NCBI GenBank assembly: GCA_951799445.1
Contig: OX637294.1
Location: 21,353,452 to 21,417,451 of the forward strand
Reading direction: 5' to 3'
Source of the DNA: Pseudisothecium myosuroides
Taxonomy: Eukaryota > Streptophyta > Bryopsida > Hypnales > Lembophyllaceae
Length of the DNA stretch: 64,000 bases
The notes under the pieces are model-generated. The model was not told the DNA's origin and searched no databases. It worked only from the letters and a program-made list of their open reading frames with translations. Shown piece after piece: positions 35,133 through 46,854 of this stretch. Positions within the stretch are counted from its first letter, which is position 1; each line of letters starts with the position of its first letter. Position numbers and translations under genes: made by a program.

Positions 35133-35815
35133 TGTGCCGCATGGACATGCTGAGTTTATTGTATCATATTGACTTTATTTTACAGCCTAATTTGGATTGG
35201 TTTTAATTGTGGAGGCGGTAGCAGTGTAAGAGTTTGTGTGTTTGGAGTTTGGAGTTTGGATAAGAAAATAATGCTTAAAGAATGAACCTGTGGCATAACA
35301 TTCAGTAGCACTCAACAGGCCTGCCCTCCCTCCAACTGAAGAATGTGGAATATTCTACACTCTTTCATCTAGCCGGATGAAAGAGTGTGGAATATTCCAC
35401 ACCCATCAGTAGCTAAGAGGACACTTGGCTGAATTTGTCAGAGAGTTTATGAAAGAGGCTCAATTTAGTGTACATAAGTCGATGTGGGGGCCAGCCATGT
35501 CAGAAAATTTAATTTTATTTTATCATCATGATGAAGTTGGTGGATGATACCTGAAGAGAGGGAAAGGCAGGCTACTGAATGTTATGGGAGTTTTTTGAAA
35601 ATTTCTTTCTGACCAGAGCAGTTTGAATCTAACTATATAGATTTTGAGTCTGACCGATTGTTCTCAAAATCTATATAGTTTTGTTTTCAGTTCCAAGTGG
35701 ACTTCTTTGCTTGCTAATGAGGAATTCTTGTAGCTTGTTTTTTGCAAATGGAATGTGCTTTCATTTGTGTCTAAACAAACAAATATGTAAATATAAATTT
35801 GAGGCGCACCCTGTA

Positions 35816-36143
35816 AGGTAACAGGCTCTAAAATTGCACAGGCTCTAAAATCGCCCACCCTATTCAAATGTATACTACTTGTACATATAACTATTTCATA
35901 GCCTTCAGCAATGAACAACCAGTGTACATTTTAGGGGGTGGGCGATTTTAGAGCCTTATGCCTCTTCAACTTCAAAATTTCATAACTAATTCCGGAATGC
36001 TCCAAAAAATATGAAACGACTTGGGTTAGATGCCAAATCCTCTTGTCTTTTAAGGAAAATTTACTGAAAAATATTTTGAGACGTTTCACCTCCCCAAAAT
36101 TCAGTTTCAGCTCTTAGGCGAGCGATTTCTGAACCTGTTACCT
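35816..36143. mobile_element. AGGTAACAGGC-ended MITE, TA target (328 bp)
   Basis: Ends AGGTAACAGGCTCTAAAAT and TTTCTGAACCTGTTACCT, with TA at 35814-35815 and 36144-36145. Unit A copy 1 at about 21125 reads CACCCTGTAACATG, with a single TA and no insert. Nearly the same sequence as 14960-15289. Confidence 0.9.
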
Positions 36144-36504
36144 TAACATGTGTACAAAGTTCTTGCTTCGTCAAGACTATCCTGTGGATTTTGTTGTACG
36201 ACCTAGAACAAACAAAGTAACTCTTAATGTGAACCACTTCCAAGAAGATTTGAAGTTCTTGCTCACTCAAATTTGTGTATCGGAAGATTTCCTTGTCAAA
36301 ATTAATGTCACAATTTAATGATAATAAGAAATTCCATTGAAAACTGAAACTTCACTTATGAAGTAGCAATTGTGTGGAGGCCAATACATCTTGGAAGAAT
36401 TAAGCAATTATGTGAAGAAAAATATGTTAGGGTGGGATTTAATGTTTCAAAGAAAGTAAATAAAAAATGTTTAAAATAAACAAGGTCTTCAAGGTTAGTT
36501 TTAA

Positions 36505-37570
36505 CCCGTCAACTGAAGCCCTAACAATGTCTTGACAATGGAGGTTTTCAATGAGTCGTCCCACTTTGATATTTTTCGGTACATGAATGTGCTTGAAATT
36601 TTTATTAATTTTAATCACACAAAAATAAAGACTATTTTGTTTAGTATGCGTGGAATTTATTGTAGAAAATAATGATTGCTAGAATTTTAGATTATAACAA
36701 TTTTATATTTAGATCAATTTATAGAGAAAAAAAACTCAACTTTTGGAGAAAAAAATTATAAGAAGATGAATAATGTTTTTTTCTACCCTCAAAAAAATTG
36801 CATTGGAATTTAAGGCAAATACAATATTTTTTGAATTGATTTTTTTTTTTGAATTCTCAAATCCATACACATTATCAAACAAAAGTTAGTAAAAAAGCTA
36901 CATTAGAGAAAATTTCAGGCCTCCGGAGGGCTGCTCCACAGCCCTCCAAGGTACCCTAAAATTTACTTTTTTTCTGCTGAAAATTTCGTTTTTCCTCTAT
37001 TCCCGCCCACCTGAAACTGCAATGGCAGTGGCACAAGAATTGAGTTTTACGAGTAGAAAAAAAAATCGCAAAAACTAACTATTTTGGCGAGCAGTCACCC
37101 AAACTGACTGCTGACTACGATAGTTTTCTGGAGTGACAAACCAAACTTTTTAATAGCTTGGTTTGTCACTCCGGAACAACCCTCTGGAGGGCTGAAAATT
37201 CTTCTAGTAATACTATCCAAATTAGATCCTATAAAATTATATATATATTTGTATGTGTGTATCAATTTTTTTAATTCAATGGTTGATACTATGAACATAT
37301 TTGTTATAAGATATTCAAAAAAAATTCAACCATTCCTTTCACTCAGACCCTAGTTACAAAGTTTATGCCCATTTCTTCTACAAGACTACATTTTCTAAAT
37401 GAATTTTTCAATACTTCTCACATTGAAAATCCAAAAATGCAAAAAATATGTCAACTTGATAGTACTCTACAAGATCTAATTTACAAAATAATGAGATTTG
37501 TTTCATCATACTAAGAATTTGCCATTGAAAATTTGAAGAGGACACATTTTGTCTTCTTAGGCCTTGAAAG
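36505..37570. mobile_element. TTAA-type element, copy 2, with nested insertion
   Basis: Same insertion as 21483-22240 in unit A copy 1: CCCGTCAA left end after TTAA (36501-36504) and TTAGGCCTTGAAAGG right end. About 310 bp longer because of the element at 36902-37210. Confidence 0.6.
36902..37210. mobile_element. Inverted-repeat MITE with CCTCCGGAGGG termini
   Basis: The left end (AAATTTCAGGCCTCCGGAGG) and right end (CCTCTGGAGGGCTGAAAATT) are inverted. A second inner inverted pair (GGAGTGACAAACCAA and TTGGTTTGTCACTCC, about 37130-37175) closes the centre. Copy 1 of the host element lacks the insert. The target duplication is not resolved. Confidence 0.65.
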
Positions 37571-37651
37571 GTTGATATTAAGAAATTTATGAAGATTTTT
37601 GTATTGGGCAGTAAATGCATTTCATATATTCATTGATTACTTTAAGCCCTT

Positions 37652-38379
37652 GGGTCATTGCAAGAAAGAGTGATACTAGTAATTTATCATAAAGGGAGTG
37701 TTGAAGCTTTCTTTTGCAATAACTTTTGAAGCATGGCTTGTGTAAACTTGAAGTTTTTATTGGAGATACCTCTCTTGAATGTAATCATATCCCATATTTT
37801 TTGAAAATTTTAAAGAATCATTTTATATTTAAAGATTAATTAAATTAATATGTTACATTTTGAATTTTAAGGAATTTTTAGGACTATCAAGTCTCCAAAT
37901 TTAATAATCTAGAGCTAAAGTTTCTTTGGTCTATTCCTATAGTAGGAAGTCATGTTTCTACCAAAAAAAATTTAAAAACATTTTATTTTATGTCCTCCAT
38001 GTTAATGCAAAGAGGGCTGTCTTACACGTGCATTTTTGAATGTTGAAGATGGTTTCAAGATCATTTTTTTAGTGAAATCTCTTCACCATGAACAAATGTA
38101 CAAGTTTTAGTCTATTTGAAAAAAAAATTCCAAATTTTTTACAAATTAAAACGTCAAAGTATCTATTTTCGTCAAAATTTTAGCTCACTCTTTTTTGTAA
38201 ATAACTTTTGACCTAAAATTTTTTTAGCTCTAAAATTTTGGTGATATGCTATTTCTAGTATTTTACTAATTATTTTTTTTTATTTTTTATTTTTTTTAAA
38301 ATTTGTATGCAAAAGCTCATAGTATTGGGAATATTAGCCAAAATGGAACAAAAACGGACACTCTTTCTTGCAACCACCC
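37652..38379. mobile_element. GGGTCATTGCA-ended element, copy 2 (728 bp)
   Basis: Ends GGGTCATTGCAAGAAAGAG and CTCTTTCTTGCAACCACCC. Full-length relative of 22749-23489 and 52851-53597. The flanking 4-mers do not match here (CCTT and GCCT), so this copy is older or has a rearranged edge. Confidence 0.65.
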
Positions 38380-38602
38380 GCCTTTAAAATCATCTTTAGA
38401 ATCTGAGTAATTTCAATCTTTCATAAGGGATATCTCTCCAAAGATAATTGAAGAGAAAATTACTCCATCTTCTTCTAATCCCTAAAACACTATGGTATTT
38501 TGAGGCTCAAAATTGTTTCAAAATATTCATACTTAAAGGAAGGCTAAAATTTTCATGTATGTTTGTCCTCTAACAAGTCCAATTGTACAATCTATAAGTT
38601 AA

Positions 38603-40393
38603 CCCCTAAAAGACCAAACTGCATTTTTTGGCTATATAGCAATTTGGGGCGGGCTGGTGTAAATGATGATCTATATATTTCAGATTGAAATTTTTATAGA
38701 AGGTGTGGGCAAGGAATATCTTTCATGAGCACTAAATTTCATAACATTTGGAAATATAAATCAAAAGTTTTGTCATTTTATATATATATTTTGTAAATAT
38801 ATATGGGCAGTTCATGCAAATTAAAAAATCACTTTTTATTTAAAACAAAAATTTGAAGTTAATTTTCTAGATTTATATATATGTGGAAGGATTTGAATCA
38901 TTCCATTTTGATCAATGAAGTGATAGTTATGAGGAATTTTAGTTTGCAGGCAGGTGTGGATTCTCTACTCTAAAATAAATTTGAAGTTTTTTTTATTTAA
39001 CTCAGTTTTCAATATTTTTGAAAAAAATAAAATCATAGGATGTAGATTGTTTATTACAACATTACAACCATTGGGATTAGCATTTTTCAATTCCATAATT
39101 AAATTCTTAACAATGTAGTATTTTAAATCATTTTGTACTTCTTTCTACTTATTATTTTTTTCTTGTATGTTGTACAATTCCAAATGATGTGAAAATTTTC
39201 AAGCATATAGCCAACTTGTCTAAGAAAGTGAATCCAAAGAAGCATCACTATTTTAGACACCTTTTCATAGAAAAATGAGCTTGTAAACTGCAGCTGCCCT
39301 GTTTTTTGCAAGGCCCAAAAAATTGATTTTGGTCAATTTGAACGCTTATATCTTACAATCTTCGTGGTGTAAATTTATGAAATTTTACCACATGTTCTCA
39401 AGTCAGCATACTACAAGATCATCCAGTTACAAATGCCAAAAAAGTTTTTTTTTTCTAAAATTTGATACTTGTACTAGAAATGATAGTTTTGGAGCATTTT
39501 TGGTGAAAACATTGCCCCTTAACCCCTAAAGGACCAGAGGGGTGTCCAAATTTCCAAAATTGTGAAGATCTACTATAAAATGCAAGGAGGTCTAGCCTCA
39601 AAAAGTAACTTTTTTAGTTCAAAAAATGACCTTTTGAATTATAGAATACCTGCAAAGCAAAATCTCCATAATCTGAACCATACAAATGTTAAAGAACCAA
39701 TATAAGAATCTTAAGAAAAAAATGATGGATGAAAAAACGCATTTCGGTGAGTTTGGGATGTGTTTTTGTTCATTCATTGTTCAAAATCTGCACTCATGGT
39801 CCTTAAGGGGTTAAGGACAATGAATGCAGATTTTGAACAACAAATAAATGGAAATACATCACAAGCTCACCGAAATGCGTTTTTTTATCCATCAATTTTT
39901 TTGAAGATTCTTATATTAGTTCTTTAACATTTTTATGGTATAGAATATGAAGATTTTGTTTTGCAAGTTTTCTATAACTCTAAGGGTATCGGTAGGTCTA
40001 GCCTCAAAAAATAACTTTTTTAATTCAAAAAACGACCCTTCAAAAATGACTTGAATCAAAAAATAAAATAAAAAGCTTCAAAAATCACTGTGATTAGAAC
40101 TTAGCATTTTGAACTTATAGTAAAAATTTCTTGTAAAAATCATAAATATTCAATCTACAATTGATTTTATTAGGAATTTTCAATTTCTGGCTTCAAATTT
40201 TTTTGTGAAATATTTTTTGTATATTTGCTGATCTAACCGTATGGATGTGATCTATAAATCTTATTTTACAACTATTGTTTGAGAGTCATCATTAAAATAT
40301 TGTTCAAAACTGCATTTTATAATAGATCTTCACAATTTTGGAAATCTGAACAATCCCCTGGTCCTTTAGGGGATAGTCATAGAACTTGAGGGG
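38603..40393. mobile_element. piggyBac-like TTAA element G, split by element H
   Basis: Starts CCCCTAAAAGACC after TTAA (38599-38602) and follows element A closely through GTGAAAACATTG. It is then interrupted at 39519 by element H and resumes with ATAGTCATAGAACTTGAGGGG, ending 40393 before TTCA. In element A the corresponding sequence is ACATAGTCAAAGAACTTTAGGGG without interruption. The right flank TTCA differs from TTAA by one base. Confidence 0.7.
39523..40372. mobile_element. piggyBac-like element H (inverted dimer), nested in G
   Basis: CCCCTAAAGGACC follows TTAA (39519-39522) and GGTCCTTTAGGGG ends at 40372. Inside, GGTCCTTAAGGGG-TTAA lies near 39800, and the two sides are inverted relatives (for example ATGGATGAAAAAACGCATTT on the left and AAATGCGTTTTTTTATCCAT on the right). 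The right side equals element I (46044-46850) without its Stowaway insert. Confidence 0.75.
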
Positions 40394-40399
40394 TTCATT

Positions 40400-42110
40400 T
40401 GTTCAAGTACATCCTTTCCAAATTTTAGAGTAAAAATCTCCAACAAATATAGATTCAATGTGGATGAAATCACATTGAAAGGACCCAAATAATGGATCAA
40501 ACAATGGTAATTTGCACTTTAATTTTTCTTATCTATATTTTTTTAAACTTAATCTACTTATTATATTTAATTTAGTCTTTTTCTACTAATATTCTAGCAT
40601 AAGTTTAATTGAGCATGATTTTTTTCATCAAAAAATATAATCCTTTACTGAAGTTCCAATTGAAGTTTAATTATCAACATGTTAGTTTTTCCTATGGCGG
40701 AATAAGAGCCTATTATTTAATGAATACCAATTAATTGATATCCAAGAAAATTATTTTATTTTAGAATAATACAACAGAGTAAGAAAGGATTCTTCAACTA
40801 CAATTTACATACTTTCACATTTTGTATAAAATTCAGAAGTAAATATATTTAAACATCCTTTTTTAAATAAAAATCAACCCAAATGTTGATCATGTCAAAA
40901 CAAAATATGTATATATTAGTCATGTATATGGCCCTATATGGACTACTTTAGGAATCAATTGTTTTAAATTTTTTATTTGAATAAATCAACAATTTATTAT
41001 TAATTCATTATGAATTCATTAAAAAATCACATTATTTTATGTGTAAGATTTAATCATTAAAAATCTTTGTGGACAAGTATATACTTGATAGGCATGAAAA
41101 AATTGGATAAAACTATTCTCTTAAATTGTTGTATTGTAATGTGGACATTAAATTCAATCTTGCACAAATGATTTATGTCCTTCCAAGGATCTTTTTAATG
41201 AATTGTCTCCAAATTACCATATGAATGCATTATTATATCATTCATTCATAAATTTCTTATAAAGATGACAACATTGGTATAGATAATAAATTCAAAGGTT
41301 CAAAGACTTGCTAGAAAGGACTGCAACTTTATGCTTGGAAAATAATGGTAGTAGTTATTTTCAATGTGATTATACCCATGTCCCTAAACTTTAAAAAGAA
41401 GTTTTCTAGCCCTTCCTACAAGATGAGTTGTCTTTTAACATTTTTAGAAAAAACACATATATCCAAAATTTGTGTGATTTAGGCTATATTTTAGAGAATA
41501 GGTTTAGAATACATGTTAAAATTTTAACCAAAATGACTTTTATATTCATCTTTAACCCCTATTTGGATAAATAATCCACTTTGAATTTTTTGAAAATTTG
41601 GGCAACTTCTATTGACTTTATAATTTGATAATTTTGTATGAAATTAAAGGAATGAATGTTAATCATTCTAATCTATTTGAAGAGATTTTTTTCATGTAAT
41701 TTTGACAAATTTCAATGCATTGTAGTTGCTAAATGGGAGCAAATTTAATCCGGACCTGTATATATAAGGATCAGACCAAAGGCCCTCTTGAATTATCAAG
41801 GCAATAGAGAGAAAGGGGTAGTCCAAATTGAATTTATACTTTGGCCAAGGCCCATGATGTCATTTTTCATAAACGAAGAGTCCACTTGGAATCCTACATG
41901 GTTAAAGTAGATAATGTTTTGTTGAGTTTTAGGAACTCTTTTCTTAACCACCTCTTTGAGATAGGCCTAAATGGATTTTTAGGAGACCATGATGAAAACT
42001 TCACAACCATAGATTTTGTCTATTTAATTGATATTGCAATTGACAATGTTAGATCTAATAATAAATAAACATGGCCTAGCTATAGTCTCTCTTGGATTTA
42101 TAATAAGATC
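40400..42110. other. AT-rich stretch without a recognised gene
   Basis: Single-copy within the window and very AT-rich. One open frame of 75 codons at 41841-42068 is uninterrupted but resembles nothing I know and has no supporting context. I see no element ends. Confidence 0.35.
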
Positions 42111-43029
42111 ATGCAAAGTGCCATTACTATTTTCTATCTTGGACTCTTACTTTGCATGGTCACATCTAACAAAGTGGGGTACCCTAGAGTGCTTCTAGTC
42201 CCTTGGTGTGACCCTAGTGTAAACAAGCCCTAAGAAGCCCAAGACTTTGCATTGATGAAATTTCTTTGTTTCAAAGTGTTGTGTTATGAAATTTTGAAAT
42301 TGGGGTTTTTGAAATTTTGGATTCGTAGTGACCTTGTCAAGATCATGAGAGACTACGCCTGTAAACATGGACTACTATATATTTTCACTATGGCAAATCC
42401 CGTCATTTCCTATTCTGGAGATCTGCACTTTGTGACTTCTTACTCATCAAAGACTGAAAATGATCGTATGTTAGTAGCCAAGTTGACCCCACGTTTTGTC
42501 GTTTGTGACTTTTTTCACTCACTCCACGGTTTGTCACTATTTTAGGGATTGGAAAACGACGGAGTTTGCAGCAATGCGTATATCCAAGCAAGTACCTCTA
42601 GGGTGCCGTCTTACTTATCTGCAATTTGCAAAAGCTCTCAAATTCTTTTCCACACGGGATTCACATGATAAACTTTCACTCCTGGTAATCGCTTCAAAGA
42701 GAAAAGTGAGTACACTATTGCAGCCATGGTTCTTAAGTTTCACAGTAACGCCAAGTGCATTGTTAAATCCATGGTTTTCAAAATAAAAACTTTCAATTAC
42801 TGTATTTTTTATGATTACCATGGACGTACACACCCTTCTCCGGATTAGGGAGACAGCAACCCCCCTTTAATTCACTCAAATTATTTGAGAGCAAACAATG
42901 TAAAATAAGTGTACAAGATGTGCTCAACTGCAAATTCCATTTGAGACCTCCTTGCGTCTCGCCTTGGGTACACATGTTGAACCACCAAAGCCTCCCTCCC
43001 AGATGATGTTCCAATCAACTTTTGATTTG

Positions 43030-43285
43030 GCAGGATGTTAAACCCATCCCACTAAGTGGCCCTGCAGGGTAAAAACGCAGAAATTTTACTCCCAGAGAAA
43101 ATGCAGGAATTTTTTATTTTTCACACATGAATTTTTTTGCAAATTTTGAATTCATATTTGCAATCAGAGGTCCCAATTTAGGTAGGAGAGGTCTAGAACA
43201 TATCCTAAGGATGGCACAAAATAGGAATAAGGACTTTACTTTCACCCTGCTAGTCCCACTTCGTGGGACGGATTTAACGTCCTGC
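43030..43285. mobile_element. Mutator-like MITE copy 3, perfect 9-bp TSD
   Basis: GCAGGATGTTAAACCCATCC to GGATTTAACGTCCTGC, flanked by TTTGATTTG on both sides (43021-43029 and 43286-43294). The sibling R copy at about 14775 reads CTTTTGATTTGTGTTTG, with the 9-mer once. It is a different site from copies 1 and 2 and inserted in inverse orientation. Length 256 bp. Confidence 0.9.
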
Positions 43286-43938
43286 TTTGATTTGTATTTG
43301 TTGTCACGTTATCCTGCATTGAAGGCCTGTATTGAATGGCATGGTACAAAGAACAGACAGTTTGATGGGTTTGGCTGGTATGGCAGATTGCAAGCTCTAT
43401 CATCTAGCGCCTGCAGATAGCTTAGTTGCCCTTTGTGGCAGTGTTTTTTTTTTCATTTTCCATGAAGTGGCAAAGTGGCGATATTAAATGTTACGGTGGT
43501 GCTCCAAGTTTCAACATTCATCCACGTACTGGATAGAAAATGTGATATTGCGTATCTATAATTCTATTTTCATTCACAATGTGGCGATTTCATCCAAGAT
43601 TTTTCTTGAACTTGAAGTTTTTTGGAGATTTCATCCAAAATTTTACTAAAAATTTCCTATAGGCTTGGTGCTAGGTCAAAAATTTTGGTGCAATTTTGCA
43701 CCAAATCGCCGGAAAAAAAAACACTGCTTTGTGGAGCTCCTTGTGTGTTATGTGGTTACTAAGGAGCCGAGACTTTGCATTTTATGAAATTTCTCTATTT
43801 GGAAGTGTTGTGTCGTGAAATTTTGGAGCTGGGGTTTCTAAAATTTGGGATTTGTAGTGGCCTTGTCGGGATCGCAAGAGACTACGGATGCATGTAAACA
43901 CAGACTGTACATCTGAGTGCACACGTGAAGGAATTTAA

Positions 43939-44475
43939 CCCTTAAAGGACAATGCGAGCCCCACAGGCATTTTGAAAGTCAAATCTTGAATTTTCACATA
44001 GTTCTTGGTTTTAATTGTTTTTAAGCATAACTAAAAAAATGTAGCTATAATGATCATTTTAGTATTTCATTTTTTTTTTTTTTCAAAATGGTTAAAATTG
44101 TTTTTTTTGTGGCACTTTGAAGATAGCATCTTGAAAGCTCAAAATATACCACTTCTAAAGTTTTTCTATCGAATTTCTCTTGGTGAGAACCCAAGGAGTA
44201 CATCAATTACATCATGATGTTTGTCACTATTATTCCCATTTTTCACATAAATTTCATTATGTTTAAAGCATTTTTGTAGTTTCCATATGATTTTTACTAC
44301 GAAATTTCTTTACAAAATCATATAAAATTCAATTTGATGCTTTTAATTATAAAAAAATGAGATTAAATTTTAGACATATATTGATACATGTGAAAAATAT
44401 CAAAATTTTGAAATGTGTATTTTAATGTAGAAATCTAATGAAGTTAAAGCCAAGCCCAAACATGTCCTTTAAAGG
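43939..44475. mobile_element. piggyBac-like TTAA element with direct empty-site proof (537 bp)
   Basis: CCCTTAAAGGAC follows TTAA (43935-43938); GTCCTTTAAAGG precedes TTAA (44476-44479). The R copies at 15462-15480 and 26403-26420 read GGAATTTAAAGTGAAA across the same place, with one TTAA. The interior differs from elements A and H, so only the termini are shared. Confidence 0.9.
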
Positions 44476-44670
44476 TTAAAGTGAAACTTTGTGGTCATAA
44501 GCCCGGTGTTTTAGGATTAAAGAATAGTAACTTAGAGTGGAGGAATGAATAATTCAATAGTAGTCCTACGAGGCTGTAGTGGGCCCAAGATCCCCCAAAT
44601 CTTCATACTTCTATTGGCCACATAGAATTGAAGCTCTGGAGCTTTAGAAATTAAGTTAGTTGTATTTCTA

Positions 44671-45067
44671 AAGGAGGCAATCCATTTTTTACCACTTAAG
44701 CAGTGACACATATCTTCAAGGTGGGTTTCTTTAGTGGGAAAATTTTCCCGTGTGCAGAAATAGAGTTTAGAAGGTTTCTAGAATTTTTCAGATTTTTATT
44801 TCTCAAAACATAATTATTGTGAATTTTTCAATGGAAGATTCTATTCCTCCCATATTGGTGATATAGAGCTTGCTAATTCCAACTATGATGTGAAAACAAA
44901 ATTGTCCAAAGGATGGTTGCAATATTGAGAGTCATGTAGCCAATCAAAATGTGCCATAGCTGCCTCGGGAACTGCTCCATAATTAATCACTATTCATCTC
45001 CTCATGTACAGAAAGAGAACAACCTACATAGCTAAAATGGGGGGTGATTAGGAATGGATTGCCTCCT
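44671..45067. mobile_element. AAGGAGGCAATCC-ended MITE, TA target (397 bp)
   Basis: Ends AAGGAGGCAATCCATTTTT and AGGAATGGATTGCCTCCT, with TA at 44669-44670 and 45068-45069. The sibling R copy reads TATTTCTACAGTAACTG (about 26850), without the insert. Relative of 10770-11897. Confidence 0.75.
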
Positions 45068-46039
45068 ATATAGTTACTTGACTTGCTATACCAAGCTTTG
45101 ATAAAAAAAAAAGAGTAAATTCAACCCCTAATGACCCAAGGGGGATGTACTTTCAAAAAGGGCTGAAACTGCCAAGGACATGAGCAATTTTATTGCTCAT
45201 TTTTTCTTCAAATTGGATAGAATGTAACCATAGGATCTTGAAGTACACATTGAGAGTGAGCACCTCAAAAAATTTCAAATTATTTGATTGCACGGTTTAG
45301 GAGATATTTAAGTTTGAAATTTTATTTGGGTCAATGGAAATAAAAGGCAACGCACTTTGAAGGAGCATATCTTTGTGAGAATATTTTGAAATGATGACTT
45401 TTTTTGTGCTCAATGAAAGATAAGAGAGATGAAAATGTACATGTAAAATTTCACAACATTCCAAGCATTTTTCAATTTATGGTGGAGCTTGCAATGCACG
45501 GTGGTCACTGAAATGCAAATAGTGTTTGTAGGAAAAAAAAGGGGGGGACACTTGTTTTCTCCTTGAACTCCTTGGATCTGACCTTTTTGAGGTGGATCAA
45601 CCCTTTTTGACTTGGTCAAGAATCACATTGGTTGGCTAACTTTTTAGTCCATGCCCAAACCAACCGCCCCCAAAAGAGCTGTAAACTACACTACACCACT
45701 TAACTTTGAAAAATTCCACAAGGCGGAGTTCAACTCAGAAATTGATGAAATTATGGTGGAAGCACCCAAAACTGTCAATATTAGCAATTTAGCATAGTTG
45801 GAGGCACCTTTTTCTAAATATAGTAGTTTATAATATTAGCAAGTGAAAATCATGAATATTAAAAAAAAATAGATTTTTTGGATGTGGCATGTAATTTTTA
45901 TGATTTTTCAAAGTGTTGGCTCCCTAAACCACTAAAACTATCACATAGGTGGACCCTTAACCAAAATCTGCAGAACTCAGTATTTAGCTAACGAATCAGA
46001 GTTAAGTATGTGTCCTTCAAATGCGTCAGCAAATCAGAG
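45068..46039. other. Gene-free stretch with a lone TTAA-family left end
   Basis: CCCCTAATGACCC at 45125 looks like a decayed left end of the piggyBac-like family (flank TCAA instead of TTAA). I could not match a right end. No gene in the remainder. Confidence 0.35.
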
Positions 46040-46043
46040 TTAA

Positions 46044-46850
46044 CCCCTTGAGGACCATAAATGTAGATTTTCAACAATGAATGAACAAAGACACATCCCA
46101 AACTCACCAAAATGTGTTTTTTCATCCATCAATTTTTTTGAAGATTCTTGTATTAGTTCTTTAACATCTATATGGTTCTGATTATGAAGATTTTGCTTTG
46201 CAAATATTCTATAATTCAAATGGTATTGGTAGGTCTAGCCTTTAAAAGTAATTTTTTTAGTTCAAAAAATGACCCTTCAAAAACGACTTGAATCAAAACA
46301 TAAAATAAAAATCTCCAAAAATCACTATGATTAGAACTTACTCCCTCAGTCCCACTAAAAAGCTCCAAATTGGTTTAGGGTTTATTTCACAAAAGGGGTT
46401 CCATTTATTGATTTTGATTGTTGATTGTTGAGCAAGCAATGTGAAATGGGGGGCGGAATGGATACACACATGATTTGAATTCTAGATCGCTTGCTCAATG
46501 ATCAAAATCAATAAATGAAGCAGTTTAGTGATACAAACCCTAAACCAATTTGGAGCTTTTTAGTGGGACTAAGGGAGTAGCAGTTTGAACTTATAGAAAA
46601 AAAATTCTTGTAAAAATTGTAAATATTCAATCGACAATTGATTTTAAAAGGAATTTTCAATTTCTGGTTTCAAATTTTATTGTAAAATATTGGTTTGTAT
46701 AATTGTTGATCTAACCATATGGATGTGATCTACAAATCATATTTTACAACTATTGTTTGAGAGGCATCATTAAAATATTGTTCTAAGTTGTATTTTATAA
46801 CAGATTTTCACAATTTTAAAAATCCGAACAACCCCTTGATCCTTTTGGGC
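46044..46850. mobile_element. piggyBac-like TTAA element I with nested Stowaway
   Basis: CCCCTTGAGGACC after TTAA (46040-46043), ending TTGATCCTTTTGGGC before TTAA (46851-46854). Sequence matches the right side of element H (39813-40372). It carries a 237-bp insert at 46341. Confidence 0.75.
46341..46577. mobile_element. Stowaway-type MITE, TA target, nested
   Basis: CTCCCTCAGTCCCACTAAAA and TTTTAGTGGGACTAAGGGAG are inverted and match the classic Stowaway terminal consensus. TA flanks are at 46339-46340 and 46578-46579. Element H at about 40098 has the empty site (GAACTTAGCATTTTGAACTT). Inner inverted sequence (AGCTCCAAATTGGTTTAGGG) extends the hairpin. Non-coding. Confidence 0.92.
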
Positions 46851-46854
46851 TTAA

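Larger units (their letters stand above)
33415..37650 (+). repeat. Unit A, copy 2 (with four insertions)
   Basis: Collinear with copy 1 (19285-22360) but expanded by elements at 34828-35132, 35816-36143 and 36902-37210, besides the shared insertion 36505-37570. Removing them restores the order and spacing of copy 1. Confidence 0.75.
42115..45060 (+). repeat. Dispersed repeat R, copy 4 (three insertions)
   Basis: Collinear with 25320-26960, but with a Mutator-like MITE (43030-43285), a TTAA element (43939-44475) and a GGAGGC-ended MITE (44671-45067) added. An extra stretch at 43440-43735 (fold-prone, CATCCAAGATTTTTCTTGAA) is not in the other copies. No gene. Confidence 0.7.

Noticed and set aside
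41841..42068. 75-codon plus-strand frame
   Set aside because: No recognisable domain, splice context or second copy; such lengths occur by chance in 64 kb.
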